From Pigoraptor vietnamica (taxonomy: Eukaryota > Opisthokonta > Filasterea), in NCBI GenBank assembly GCA_943704525.1, contig CALSCQ010003205.1, forward strand, positions 1 through 17,500: 17,500 nucleotides of DNA. The letters run 5' to 3'. Position 1 is the stretch's first letter. The number at the start of each line of letters is the position of its first letter. A program made the translations under genes and the position numbers. The notes under the pieces are model-generated. The model ran no database searches. It worked only from the letters and a program-made list of their open reading frames with translations, and was not told where the DNA came from. Positions 7,575 through 17,200 of the stretch are shown piece after piece.

Positions 7575-10500
7575 ATGTCCAAGAACCCGCGTACGGACAC
7601 GCGCTGTCGGGCCACAAGACTCCCATTGCTCCTGCTCGTCGCGCTGTCGCTGCTACTCGCTCTGCTCTGCGGCGTCGCAAGTGCCACGACAGTGACTTCC
7701 GGCGACGTGGTTCTTCGCGCGTTCGACAGGGACCGCTGCAGGACAGGGCCATTCTGCCCGACCGGTCTCGTGCGTCTGGACGCCGGCGACGGCATGTACC
7801 TCGTCCCGGAAACCATTCGCACCCATGTCTCTCAAAATGACGACGGCTTTGGGACAGTACGGCGCATCTCTCTCGTGCGCGATACGAATGGAGACATCCT
7901 CGCGGCGACGACGACCTTCAGCACTTGCCAGAACGACAACACTCCCACCGCCGCGGCCCCCTTACATTGCGGTCGCGAGCGCACAATGACCGTCTCGCTC
8001 TCCGCCGTCGCGTGCCCGACGTTCACCGACTACGACCCCTCTTCTCCAGACGCCATCGACGGATGCCGGTGCGTGGCAGGGTACAGGGCCGTTCTATTAC
8101 AAACCGGGGACAACAGCGGCACCTCGGCCGCATTCCACTGCGAGCGAAGCCACCCGGCGGAGAACGCGACGCACCGTCTCACGCACGACGCCTCCATCTT
8201 CGTCAACAACAACACTGACTGCACGCAGCCAAAGTGCGTCACGCTCGCCATGCGCATCGCGTCCACGGAAGGTCGCTCCATCCTCGAGAACTCCGTGTCG
8301 CTGGTCGTCCAGGGCACCGTGCGGCTTGAGCAAGGGGGCGCCGTCGGCGACATCGCCTTCGCGAGGGACAATCTCGACCGCATTGTCGGAGCGAGCGCGC
8401 ACGTGACCGTGTGCCAATTGCCGCGCACGCCGAGCGACTACTGCGGGGACTCTGGAGTCGCGCACGTCTCCCTCGTCGCGGACCAGTGCCCGGACGAGTC
8501 CACGTGGATCAAGGGGAACGACTACTCCGCCAAGCAGTGCACGTGCACGCACGGATATGTCCCGACATACGCGCCGGACGGGTGCCTCCAGCGATGCGCC
8601 AAGGTGGAGGTGCCGGACGCCCCCACTCACGTGCGCATTGTCGCCGCGGACCCCGGCCACATCGCCTTCGAGTGGAAGCGTCCCGTCGTCGCCGCAGGCA
8701 ACGTCACGGCGTATTCGGTCGCCATGCAACTCGTGCGAGTGTCCGGACAGGGCGCGCCGTCCACCGCACCCGTCGGGCCGGGAACATCCCTGACGAGGCA
8801 CTGGACCGTCGACCAAGTCTCGACAAGCGGGGACGTCGTGCGCGCGACCGTCAACGACAACGCCGTGGCCGGGGGGATATACTCGACGGTCGTTGGCGCA
8901 TGGACGGACGCAGGTCCCACGTACACGTCGCCGTTCCTCGTCGCCATCAACGCCCCGTGTGCGCCGGGACTGGTGCCAGGACCAGGCAACCTAACGGGCG
9001 CCTACTGCATTCCCTGTCCACAAGGGACCTACGCGAACAGACTCACGGGCGTGTGCGAGAACTGCACGTCGGGCGATCCCGGCGCTTGCGCCTCCCCCTC
9101 GTCCCGCGAGAACCAGCCCGGCATGCGCGACTGGGCAGAGACACTCACCTCACTCCAGACCATTGGTGGGGCGTCGCAGCTAGAGCCCGGGTCGACGTCT
9201 TCGTACGCCGGCGAACCGCTCAACAAATACGAGGTCGCGGCCATAACCGCCGGGGCCGCCCTCACCGTGTGCGTCTTGGGCTTGCCTCTGCTGTGCTGTC
9301 GCTGCGGACGAAAGTGCCTGCGCAAAATCGATCGCGACCAGGGCGAAGTGGCCAGCAGGCACACGCACGTGACCTTCGGCGTCGAAGGGCCTCACGCCAT
9401 CGTATCGATGCATGCGGATGACTCGGACACAAAGGGGGACTACACGCACCTGCCCCTCCCCGGGTCGATGCTGGGCAGATCGAAGCGGGACATCAACTTT
9501 GTGTACCTGTACCTCAATTTCTGCGCCTTCGTGTGCCTGTTCGCGGCACTGGCGTACGTGTTCTACGACTTCGAGGCGCACCGCTTCCTCGCCCTGACGC
9601 TCACGATGCCGGCGTCGACCCCTGCGGCCGCGTCCATTCCCGGCGGACTCTCGATGACGGACGACCCGCCGATACCTGGGATCGAGGTGCTTCTCCCCGG
9701 TTTCACCATGGACCCGCATCAGTGCCGCGCCACCCTCAGCGTCAGCACGGGGGCCGGCGTGGGCGAGAAGGCGACGACGGCGACGTTCAACGCGTCGATC
9801 GAGTGGCTCAACGACGAGTGGGAGCGGCGCCTCATGATACCTCTCTCGGACTCCCCGGACGCCGGCGCTCTTCTCAGCCCAAGTGAGCGCGCCCTCTGCC
9901 ACACGATTGGGTGCGCCGTGGTTTCGATTCCCCCGGTCGACGCCGTGCGGCTCTACGGAACATCGATCGTCACCCTCTCGATAGAGTCGCTGAACGGCGT
10001 CCCCGTGTACGCGCAGCAGGCGCGCGTGCGCGTATACGTTCGGTCGTGGAAGGAGGGGCAATCGGACTGGATCACGTACGGACGGCCGAGCGAAGGTCGC
10101 GGCCGCTTCAACGTCCCTCTCGGCGCGCGGTCGCTGTGGACGTCGATCCTCGTGTCGCACGCGGCATTCATGAACGAAGACGAGAAGATCACGAGCGTCG
10201 GCTACGAATTGTGGCCCCGGCAGGAGGCGTGGGAGACAGACGCGCCGAGCACGTCGACGGCGGAAGGGCTCCTGCGTGCGGACGGAACGGCGCGAGACGC
10301 GTACGTCGGACCCCTCGTGTTCGGGTTCCAGTACACGGTGCAGGCGTCCGTCAACGTCCACTTTCGCAAGGAGCAGATTTCCTTCGTCGAGTTTCTGACG
10401 ACGATTTCGGCAGCCGTCGCGGGCATCTACTCGGCGTACTTGGCGCTTGCGTCGCTCCTCACGTGGGCGCTGGAAAAGTGCCTCGGGCGCCCTGTTGCCG

Positions 10501-10604
10501 TGCCAGCGGACCAATACGACGAGAACCGCGCGTCGATCTGCGGACAAGCGGCGGGGAACACGACGGACGACGAGGGGGACAGTGCGAAAGTGGTCGACGA
10601 TTGA
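7575..10604 (+). CDS. Large multi-domain membrane protein with duplicated Cys-rich module, FN3 and three TM helices
   Basis: One uninterrupted frame of 1009 residues; the ATG at 7575 starts directly before an ideal signal peptide (residues 1-37, Leu-rich core, cleavage near VASA). Order: two copies of a seven-cysteine module (about 40-172 and 205-341); an FN3-like domain (about 345-460, from PDAPTHVRIV to YTSPFLV); a Cys-rich segment with C..CPQGTYAN (461-505), like ephrin-receptor/TNFR-type repeats; TM1 (about 553-575); a basic cytosolic loop starting RCGRKCLRK (576-638); TM2 (about 640-663); a ~265-residue second ectodomain (665-932); TM3 (about 937-965); and an acidic tail. N-glycosylation sites include N197, N376, N472, N496 and N739. 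The TM2-ectodomain-TM3 half resembles ERGIC/Erv41-type layouts only in topology. Likely a surface or endomembrane receptor or adhesion protein; ligand unknown, no family recognised with certainty. GC-rich codon use agrees with coding throughout. Confidence 0.9.
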   Translation: MSKNPRTDTRCRATRLPLLLLVALSLLLALLCGVASATTVTSGDVVLRAFDRDRCRTGPFCPTGLVRLDAGDGMYLVPETIRTHVSQNDDGFGTVRRISLVRDTNGDILAATTTFSTCQNDNTPTAAAPLHCGRERTMTVSLSAVACPTFTDYDPSSPDAIDGCRCVAGYRAVLLQTGDNSGTSAAFHCERSHPAENATHRLTHDASIFVNNNTDCTQPKCVTLAMRIASTEGRSILENSVSLVVQGTVRLEQGGAVGDIAFARDNLDRIVGASAHVTVCQLPRTPSDYCGDSGVAHVSLVADQCPDESTWIKGNDYSAKQCTCTHGYVPTYAPDGCLQRCAKVEVPDAPTHVRIVAADPGHIAFEWKRPVVAAGNVTAYSVAMQLVRVSGQGAPSTAPVGPGTSLTRHWTVDQVSTSGDVVRATVNDNAVAGGIYSTVVGAWTDAGPTYTSPFLVAINAPCAPGLVPGPGNLTGAYCIPCPQGTYANRLTGVCENCTSGDPGACASPSSRENQPGMRDWAETLTSLQTIGGASQLEPGSTSSYAGEPLNKYEVAAITAGAALTVCVLGLPLLCCRCGRKCLRKIDRDQGEVASRHTHVTFGVEGPHAIVSMHADDSDTKGDYTHLPLPGSMLGRSKRDINFVYLYLNFCAFVCLFAALAYVFYDFEAHRFLALTLTMPASTPAAASIPGGLSMTDDPPIPGIEVLLPGFTMDPHQCRATLSVSTGAGVGEKATTATFNASIEWLNDEWERRLMIPLSDSPDAGALLSPSERALCHTIGCAVVSIPPVDAVRLYGTSIVTLSIESLNGVPVYAQQARVRVYVRSWKEGQSDWITYGRPSEGRGRFNVPLGARSLWTSILVSHAAFMNEDEKITSVGYELWPRQEAWETDAPSTSTAEGLLRADGTARDAYVGPLVFGFQYTVQASVNVHFRKEQISFVEFLTTISAAVAGIYSAYLALASLLTWALEKCLGRPVAVPADQYDENRASICGQAAGNTTDDEGDSAKVVDD

Positions 10605-11297
10605 GTCGCACTAACGGCGCATAATATAATAACGCGTATAAAAAAAAACTGTGATGCCTGACGTGTCCTTGTTCGCACAGCGTGTGTGCACATGGGTCTC
10701 GACGGGGTTAGTAAGAGCATGCCGTGCGTGCGTGGAACCGGGAGTGGCATTCGTATGTAGCAAGCAGTCGTGTTCGGTTGAAACGTACCCTCGGCGTCAG
10801 TAAAATGTTGGCCGTGGTGACTGTCACTAAGTGGCGGGTGCGACGTACACTGCACACCGCGGTCGTTACAACCACCCTCAGAGGCCTGCTGTTGCGTGTG
10901 TTTAGTACGGCCGGCAGCGGCGATTGAGGCTGCGTCCCTTACTCTCTGCGCCGTTTCGACTGAGAAAGCTCGGGCCCTTGCAACGCCGGACGTGTCCGTT
11001 ACTCAGACACCGACTTCTGACGCCCACTGGCACTGTTAGGAGGGCCTCGGCTTTCCGGCACCTCACACGGGCACAGTCAGTCACGGGCCGGCGCCGGCTC
11101 AGAGGGCCGTGAGGGTGTCTGCGCACGCTCCGTTACACACTCATCTGGTCGAGTGAGACTGTGGGCTCACCCCGGATGTTTGGTGTTTTCAAAAACAGTA
11201 ACGACTGGGACGGCCCACTGTCAGCCTTTTTCTGAGCACGACGGTTTCAACGGTTGCCCGCCCGCTTGCAGCACTTTGCATCGCGCAGCAGCCCGAG
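10605..11297. other. Intergenic region between two co-oriented genes
   Basis: The stretch just after the TGA (10618-10648) is A/T-rich (AATATAATAA and a run of A), plausibly the 3' end-processing region of the preceding gene. The remaining ~650 bp has no recognisable exon, and I see no clear TATA box before the armadillo gene. Confidence 0.5.
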
Positions 11298-13394
11298 ATG
11301 GACAGGGACGCCGGTGGGGCGGCGACTCGGAACCCCAGTCTCAATGAGGCTGCCGGCACGGCGGCGAACGCTGCTGCATCCCACGCGACGCGTGCGCGTG
11401 ACAACGGCGCTTTGGGCGCTCCGCCGGGGCCGCGCGTAGTTGCGATGCCAGCGAGACGACGGGGAAGGGATGGCAGCGCTGCTGTTGCCCATCTCGAAGT
11501 GCAGGATCAAGCGCGAATAGCGGGTGTTTTGACGACAATGCGGTCGCAGGCGAGAGACGCAGCGGCGCAGGAAGAGGGCTGCAGAGCTCTGCGCGCGTTA
11601 TGCGACCTCCCTGGGATGGGTACAAGGCTTGTTGTCAGGTTGGGAGGCGTGCCAGTGGGTGCGGTCGTGGCCGCGATGTGCGTTCACGTGGAACACGTGG
11701 GAGTGCAACTACAGGCCTTCGAGGTACTGAAGGCCCTGAGCACTGTCAACAGCGCCGTGATCGGGCGGGAGGGCGTGATCGCGATCATAGCCGCAATGCG
11801 CGCGCACGCTGACAACGAGGACGTGCAAAAGAGTGCCTTCGAAGTTCTTGGAAACGTGTGCCTCCATTACGACGGCACCAAGGCTCTGGTCGCGCGGGAG
11901 GGTGGCGTGGGCGCAATCATCGCCGCAATGCGTGCACACGCGCAAAACGTCGCCGTGCAAGAACAAGCGTGCAAGGTACTGAGGACGCTGTGCTCCATCG
12001 ACGACAACAGGGATTTGTTCGTGCGGGAGGGCGGCGTCGGCGCGGTAATCTCTGCGATGCGCGCGCACGCGGAACACGCGGGCGTGCAAGAGGCGGCCTG
12101 CCATATGCTTGGAAATCTGTCCTTCAATAGCGCCGTCCGTAATGCTCCGACTGCGCAGGAGATCGGCGTGGGCGCAGTCATGGCCGCAATGAGGACGCAC
12201 GCAGCGAACGTGGTTGTGCTACGGGGTGTCTGCAAAGTGCTGGGGATCCTGTGTAGCCACCGCGACACCATGGTTCTCATCGCGCGGGAGGGCGCCGGTG
12301 TGGGCGCGTTAATAGCGGCCATGCGAACATTCGGAGAAGATGCGCAGGTGCAGAGGGAAGCGTGCGTTGCGCTGCGGCACGTGTGCTGTGGCTCCGATGA
12401 GAACAAGGCGCTCGTGGCGCGGGAGGGCGGCGTCGGCGCGATTCTGTCGGCCATGCGCGCGCACGTGCGCGACGAACGCCTGCAGGCGGTTGCCTGCCAG
12501 GCGTTGTGGGCACTGTGCGCCAACAACGGCGACAATGGGGCTCTCGTCGCGAGGGAGGGAGGAATCCCGGCGATCATCGCTGCGGCGCGGATGACGGACG
12601 CGGACGCAGCCAAAAACGCGCTGTCCGCGCTGTGCGAGGTGTGCAGCAGCGACAGAGCGGACAACCGGGCGATCGCTGTTAGCGAAGGCGCCGTGGGTGT
12701 GATACTCGGAGCTTTGCGTGCTCGCGCGCGCGACACTTGCCTGATTGAAATGGCCTTCACGGCTTTACGTGTGTTGCAAAGCCGCATGGGTCCGGTCTCG
12801 GTGGAGGATGCGCGTGCGATTGTGAACGCGCTGCGCCAAAACGAGCGCCATGGGCCCGTTGCTGAAAGCGCGCTTCTGGCGGTGAGGTCCATGTCGTGTG
12901 TCGACTCGAATGCGGCGGTTCTTCGGACGGCCGGTATAGTCGCTGCTGTCCTCGCAGTGATGCGCGCGCACGTCACGGTGGACAACGCGGGGGTGGAGAT
13001 GGCGGGTTGTGGGGCACTGTGGAACCTGTCATTTCTCGCCGAGGGTGCGCTGGAGATTGCGCGGGAGAGGGGCGTGGCGGCGATCATGGGGGCAATGCGC
13101 GCGCACGTGGGTAACGCGGGCGTGCAGCAGCAAGGGTGCGGTGCGCTGAACAACGTTGGTGTGGACAGCGAACGGCAGGTACTGGTGGCGGGGGAGGGCG
13201 GCGTGTCGGCGATTGCACTTGCGATGCGATCGCACGGATCCCACGTGGGAGTGCAGGAGGAAGGGTGCGCTGCGCTCGGGACGCTGGGGCAGTCATTGGC
13301 GAACGTGGATTTGATTCAGAGTGAGGGTGGTGTGGAGCTGATACGGGCGGCGATGCGGACACACGAGGGCGTTGCTGGCATTCGCGAGGAGTGA
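11298..13394 (+). CDS. Armadillo-repeat protein, about 15 repeats
   Basis: One intronless frame of 698 residues begins with the ATG at 11298. Residues 1-70 are a low-complexity Ala/Arg-rich leader. From about residue 72 to the end run roughly 15 armadillo repeats of 40-44 residues, with the pattern GGVGAIIAAMRAHxxNxxVQExACxxLxxLCxxxxN. The Asn near the third helix and the Gly-Gly turn are conserved in most. Repeats 3-8 are the most alike; 9-11 are diverged and one is short. ARM solenoids bind extended peptides, as in Vac8, beta-catenin and ARMC-type proteins; no catalytic domain, TM or signal peptide is present, so a cytosolic or nuclear scaffold is likely. The protein ends inside repeat 15: the TGA at 13392-13394 lies where other repeats have Gly of the EEGC motif, and repeat-like sequence continues behind it. 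Confidence 0.9.
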   Translation: MDRDAGGAATRNPSLNEAAGTAANAAASHATRARDNGALGAPPGPRVVAMPARRRGRDGSAAVAHLEVQDQARIAGVLTTMRSQARDAAAQEEGCRALRALCDLPGMGTRLVVRLGGVPVGAVVAAMCVHVEHVGVQLQAFEVLKALSTVNSAVIGREGVIAIIAAMRAHADNEDVQKSAFEVLGNVCLHYDGTKALVAREGGVGAIIAAMRAHAQNVAVQEQACKVLRTLCSIDDNRDLFVREGGVGAVISAMRAHAEHAGVQEAACHMLGNLSFNSAVRNAPTAQEIGVGAVMAAMRTHAANVVVLRGVCKVLGILCSHRDTMVLIAREGAGVGALIAAMRTFGEDAQVQREACVALRHVCCGSDENKALVAREGGVGAILSAMRAHVRDERLQAVACQALWALCANNGDNGALVAREGGIPAIIAAARMTDADAAKNALSALCEVCSSDRADNRAIAVSEGAVGVILGALRARARDTCLIEMAFTALRVLQSRMGPVSVEDARAIVNALRQNERHGPVAESALLAVRSMSCVDSNAAVLRTAGIVAAVLAVMRAHVTVDNAGVEMAGCGALWNLSFLAEGALEIARERGVAAIMGAMRAHVGNAGVQQQGCGALNNVGVDSERQVLVAGEGGVSAIALAMRSHGSHVGVQEEGCAALGTLGQSLANVDLIQSEGGVELIRAAMRTHEGVAGIREE

Positions 13395-13448
13395 GAGAGG
13401 GCGCTGAACATTTTGGGTCGATGGGGAACTACCAATGGGGCCTCGTAA
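13395..13448 (+). other. In-frame continuation of the last ARM repeat behind the TGA
   Basis: After TGA 13392-13394 the same frame continues for 17 codons (ERALNILGRWG...) to TAA 13446-13448. It aligns with the previous repeat without gaps: EE-G-C-AAL-GTLG against EE-stop-E-RAL-NILG. A single G-to-T change from GGA would create the stop. It is therefore a readthrough extension, the trace of a recent nonsense mutation, or a sequencing error. Confidence 0.6.
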
Positions 13449-13592
13449 CAGGGGGACCCATGTTCGGGCGCATGTTCGCGCACCGGAGCTCAGTCTGGCC
13501 TGCGGTTGCGCCGAGGGAGCCGGCTCTCTTTCCAACCGAGTTTATGCATCCGCTCCCATTGATTGACTGGAGAGGAGGTTGTGAAAGCTGTC

Positions 13593-13726
13593 GGGTAGTG
13601 CAACCGAGGCACTAAACTGAGGTGAATCAAGTACGTCTGTCTGAGGGGACTTTGCAATGGCTGAGAAGTGTGTGGGGGTAGTGCAACCGAGGCACAACGG
13701 TGTCTTAAAGTACGTCGGTCTGGGTG
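13593..13726. repeat. Imperfect tandem duplication of about 80 bp
   Basis: GGGTAGTGCAACCGAGGCAC occurs exactly at 13593-13612 and 13676-13695 (83 bp apart). It is followed in both copies by AAGTACGTC(T/G)GTCTG (13629 and 13708, 79 bp apart). The intervening sequence has diverged and small indels account for the changed spacing. Confidence 0.85.
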
Positions 13727-13826
13727 AGTAATTATCAGTATGGATCCAAACTGTAAACAGTGAGAACGTTATTTGCCAAGCCGGGGCGTCTTGCCACCGA
13801 TTGGCTGCGGCTCCGTCGATTGTCCC

Positions 13827-13827
<1 letters not shown>

Positions 13828-13876
<49 letters not shown>

Positions 13877-13908
13877 ACACACACACACACACACGGCACA
13901 CACACATG
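13828..13908. repeat. CACG/CA microsatellite
   Basis: A short CACG run changes into CA dinucleotides with a few interruptions (CACCACAC, CGGCAC). It has the same CACG-to-CA order as the array at 4172-4228. Confidence 0.9.
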
Positions 13909-14219
13909 CGCGAAGAATCGCAAAACGTATGCACCGGCGGCAGGAGTCGCTTCACTGAGTTTAGAAGAACTTACTGACAACAGCCCGTTTCACAGTCGTC
14001 TGCCACTGGATAGCGCCATTGGCTGCAGTAACTCTGGTTCAGCTGCCCAACGAACACCCTAACACAATTGAGTTCGAACCAATTTAATTGATGCCAGTTC
14101 GCACAGAAACGGCATACGAAGATAGTCTTCTTTTGTTAGTGTGGCTTCACGTCCACGCGGAACCGCGAGTAACGGCAGGCCAAGTGCACTTGCGAGTAAC
14201 GACAGAATTGAAGCTGTAT

Positions 14220-17200
14220 TCATATGGCGCGGTTCAGCGTCTTTGTGTCCGACGGCGCGCGCGAACTGGCGCCCCTGCTGAACGATGCGACGGCGGCGAC
14301 TGGAGCCTGACCGCAGGGCGTAATCACACGCTCGAAGAAACGGTCGACCTTGGCACGCCACTTGCAAAAGACGGCGTCTGCGGGGTGAAATGAGCTTTAG
14401 CGGACAGCCGGGACAGAATGCGTGTTAATTTGTCTCTGTGTGCGTGCGGGAACGCGTGTATACATTTGTTACGTGTGTGTGTTGTGTATGTGTGTGTGTG
14501 AGATCGTGATTGTATGTGAGTGTGAGCGTGATTGTATGTGTGTGTGTGTGCGTGCGTGCGTGCACATGTCTCGTGTGCGTCCGTGTGTGCGTGTGTGCGT
14601 GTGAGCATGATTGTATGTTGCGGGTGTGCGCGTGCATGTCTCCCACCGTTGTCCTCGCAGTCGTCGTAGTCCACGTCCGAGTCGTCCTCGCTTGCGACGT
14701 GCGCCTGCTCGGCCGCATCGTCCTCCGCGGCAGCGCCAGCGTCGCCAAACTGCACGCATGCGTCCACATGGCACGTCAATTTAACGTTGCAGCAGAGCGA
14801 AGGCACATGCTGTCCAAACCCACGACTTGTTTCACTATAGTTTGGGTGTGTGCGCGTGTGTGCGTGCCTGTGTACCTCCGCGTACGATTAAGCAAAAGTG
14901 ACGTGTAAGAACGCACCTCGTAAGAGATCATCTTCGGGTCAAACCCATCGACGCCCTCAAATACGCAGAGGTTGCTTCCTCGCTGGCGATAGACGGTGAA
15001 GTAGTTCTTGCCCATGTTGCGGGCGGCAGGCGCTGATGGTGATAAGGGGCTCGTCAGTGTGTGTACGCCTGCACGATACACGTATGCGGCAGGAGAGACG
15101 CACCCGCAATTGTACACACGCACAAACACACTTTGATATACCACACGACCACACTGTGTCGCATGCGCTCCCACTCGCAGGTCAACATGTGCGCGCATGC
15201 ATGGAGTACGCACTGTCGGGGGCCTGTCGCTTGCTCGGCGTGATCATTTGCGAGTCACGGACTTCGTGGACGCCCGCCGAATTGCGGCGCGAGTTGCTCT
15301 TCGCACTTCCCGCGGCTGCAGCACACGACAACACACACAACGACGCTGTCAGTACCGCATGGGGCGACGGTTGGGTCATAGTGCACTATACACACAGTAT
15401 GGCCGTCAGTGAAGCATGGGGCGAGTTGGGGAACGTGCGTGGGGTGCGAGTGTGTGCAGCCAAAGGTGTCTATCCACTAATAAACATGTGGGAGGCTGGA
15501 GGTGTTTGTTGCTTGTGTTTACACATAACGCAAGACACTCACTCTTGCGGTCCTCGCGTGCCACATCACCCACTGGGCCCTTCGCAGAGCGACCCACAGT
15601 GACTGCAATGGGAGCACATTGGCACATATTAGTGGGACATCTTCACACTCACAAACATTCATGCACACGCATGACACCCATTTTACGAATGCTTCTCCCA
15701 CACATCCCAACGCACCCTTCATCATCGAGCTGCTGCGCCCGTCTTCGTCCAAACGGCGCACAGAGGCCGACGGGCGCGGACCCTCTTCGTCAACGACATC
15801 CGGGGCGGCGCTGACCTCGTCACGTGTCTCGTCGGATGCGGCGGGCGCGCCATCGACCACGGACTCCTTCAATTCAAAGCGAGCGAAAGTGCGTAAGAAG
15901 TGCGAAAGTAAAACGGATGGTGCGGACGCAGCAAGTCGCGCACAGGAACCTTGCAAAAGCGAACAAAGGCGCGCATACATGTGCGCATGCATGCACAAAC
16001 AACTAACATTACGTGCAGTATGCAAAAGAAATTTTCGAGTAAAAAGAATTTCGAGCACGCAGAGTCACGTGATCGACACCGAGTGCAGCTCACCCTGTGG
16101 CCGTCCGTGTCCAACACGGCGTCCGCGGCGCTCTCTTTCGTCGTCCTCAGTGGGCGGAGTGTGCCAATCTTCGCAAGTGCGCAACCGATCAACGCCTCCA
16201 CAAACTCGAGGAAGACGATCTGCGCGTTGCGGTTAGGGAGCAAAACGTTGGCATTTAGGTGCAGCAGAGGTGATAGGTTGCATACGCGACAACAGGGTTC
16301 CTTGTGTTCACACGCACACGCACGGACGCGAGCACGAGTGCGCGACACACACCTCTGCTTCGAGGTTGTACGCGTCTCCGTCTGCGATGAAAGGGTTTTC
16401 CTCGCTGAAAATGCTGATGATCTTGGCCGGCGTGAGCCGCTTGCCGAGAAGGTTGCTGTCCTGTGCACAGGGAACACATGCGTGGTCAGAGGAGAATGTA
16501 CCAGCAGGTGAGTGTGACATCGCCTTTGTGTGTGTGTGCGTGTGTGTGTGTTCCGTGTCTGTGTGCGCGAGTGCCACATTTCCTTTTACCAACCTTGATC
16601 ACAAAGAGGAACTGGCGAACAGTGAACGTGACGTCCTCTTCGGCGTCGGCCAGCGCAAACTTGCGGCGAGTGGCACGTGACCGGAAGACCTGCGCGAGCC
16701 CCTGAAGCACGCGCGGCGAGCGCACCATTTCGCACACGGACGCAACGGCCTCCTGCATGGAAGACGTAGGAGCGAGTGGACGCATAAGACACAGTGTATA
16801 CCGGGAGCTGAAGAACACATAGATCCCTCCAAAAAAAGGAGAGATCGTGAACAGCCCGCTGGGATGTACGCTCAGCACTACCAAGGGGGAATCGAACCCA
16901 CACGCGCGTACAAGCACAGCGCGCCATCGAGACCACGCACCGCGTACTGGTCCTGAAAGCGCTGGTCAACAAAACCATCGTCCTCCTCTCCCGTCGTAAT
17001 GATGATCGGCGCCGTCGCGGTATCCAGCGACACGGACAGCAGGGGCACGGCGTGCGACTGCGCGTGCACAGACATCGACACGCTCGAATTGGGGCTCCCG
17101 CTATGCGCGGCCGCCGCAAGCATCTGCGGACGGAAAGCCTGGAGCTTCGCCGCCTCGCTCCGGAAAAGATTTCCGCCAACCTTTCCGGCGTTCGGAAGCA

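Larger units (their letters stand above)
13449..14219. other. Intergenic region between convergent genes
   Basis: No coding content is recognised. It contains an imperfect ~80-bp duplication (13593-13726), a CACG/CA array (13828-13908), and a 14-bp near-identical direct repeat (GCGAGTAACGGCAG at 14165-14178 and GCGAGTAACGACAG at 14192-14205) in the 3' flank of the minus-strand gene. Confidence 0.6.

Noticed and set aside
9180-10547. Long open frame (about 455 codons) on the minus strand under the membrane-protein gene
   Set aside because: Arg/Val-rich composition with no recognisable domain; typical antisense shadow of a GC-rich coding sequence. The plus frame has a signal peptide, domains and TM helices.
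11867-13153. Long minus-strand open frame (about 428 codons) under the armadillo gene
   Set aside because: It is the reverse reading of the ARM repeats; its apparent internal repeats simply mirror the repeat DNA.
16862-16895. tRNA T-arm-like sequence GGGTTCGATTCCCCC on the minus strand
   Set aside because: A 7-bp acceptor stem, D arm and anticodon arm cannot be built around it; it lies in the first visible intron of the EF-hand-like gene.
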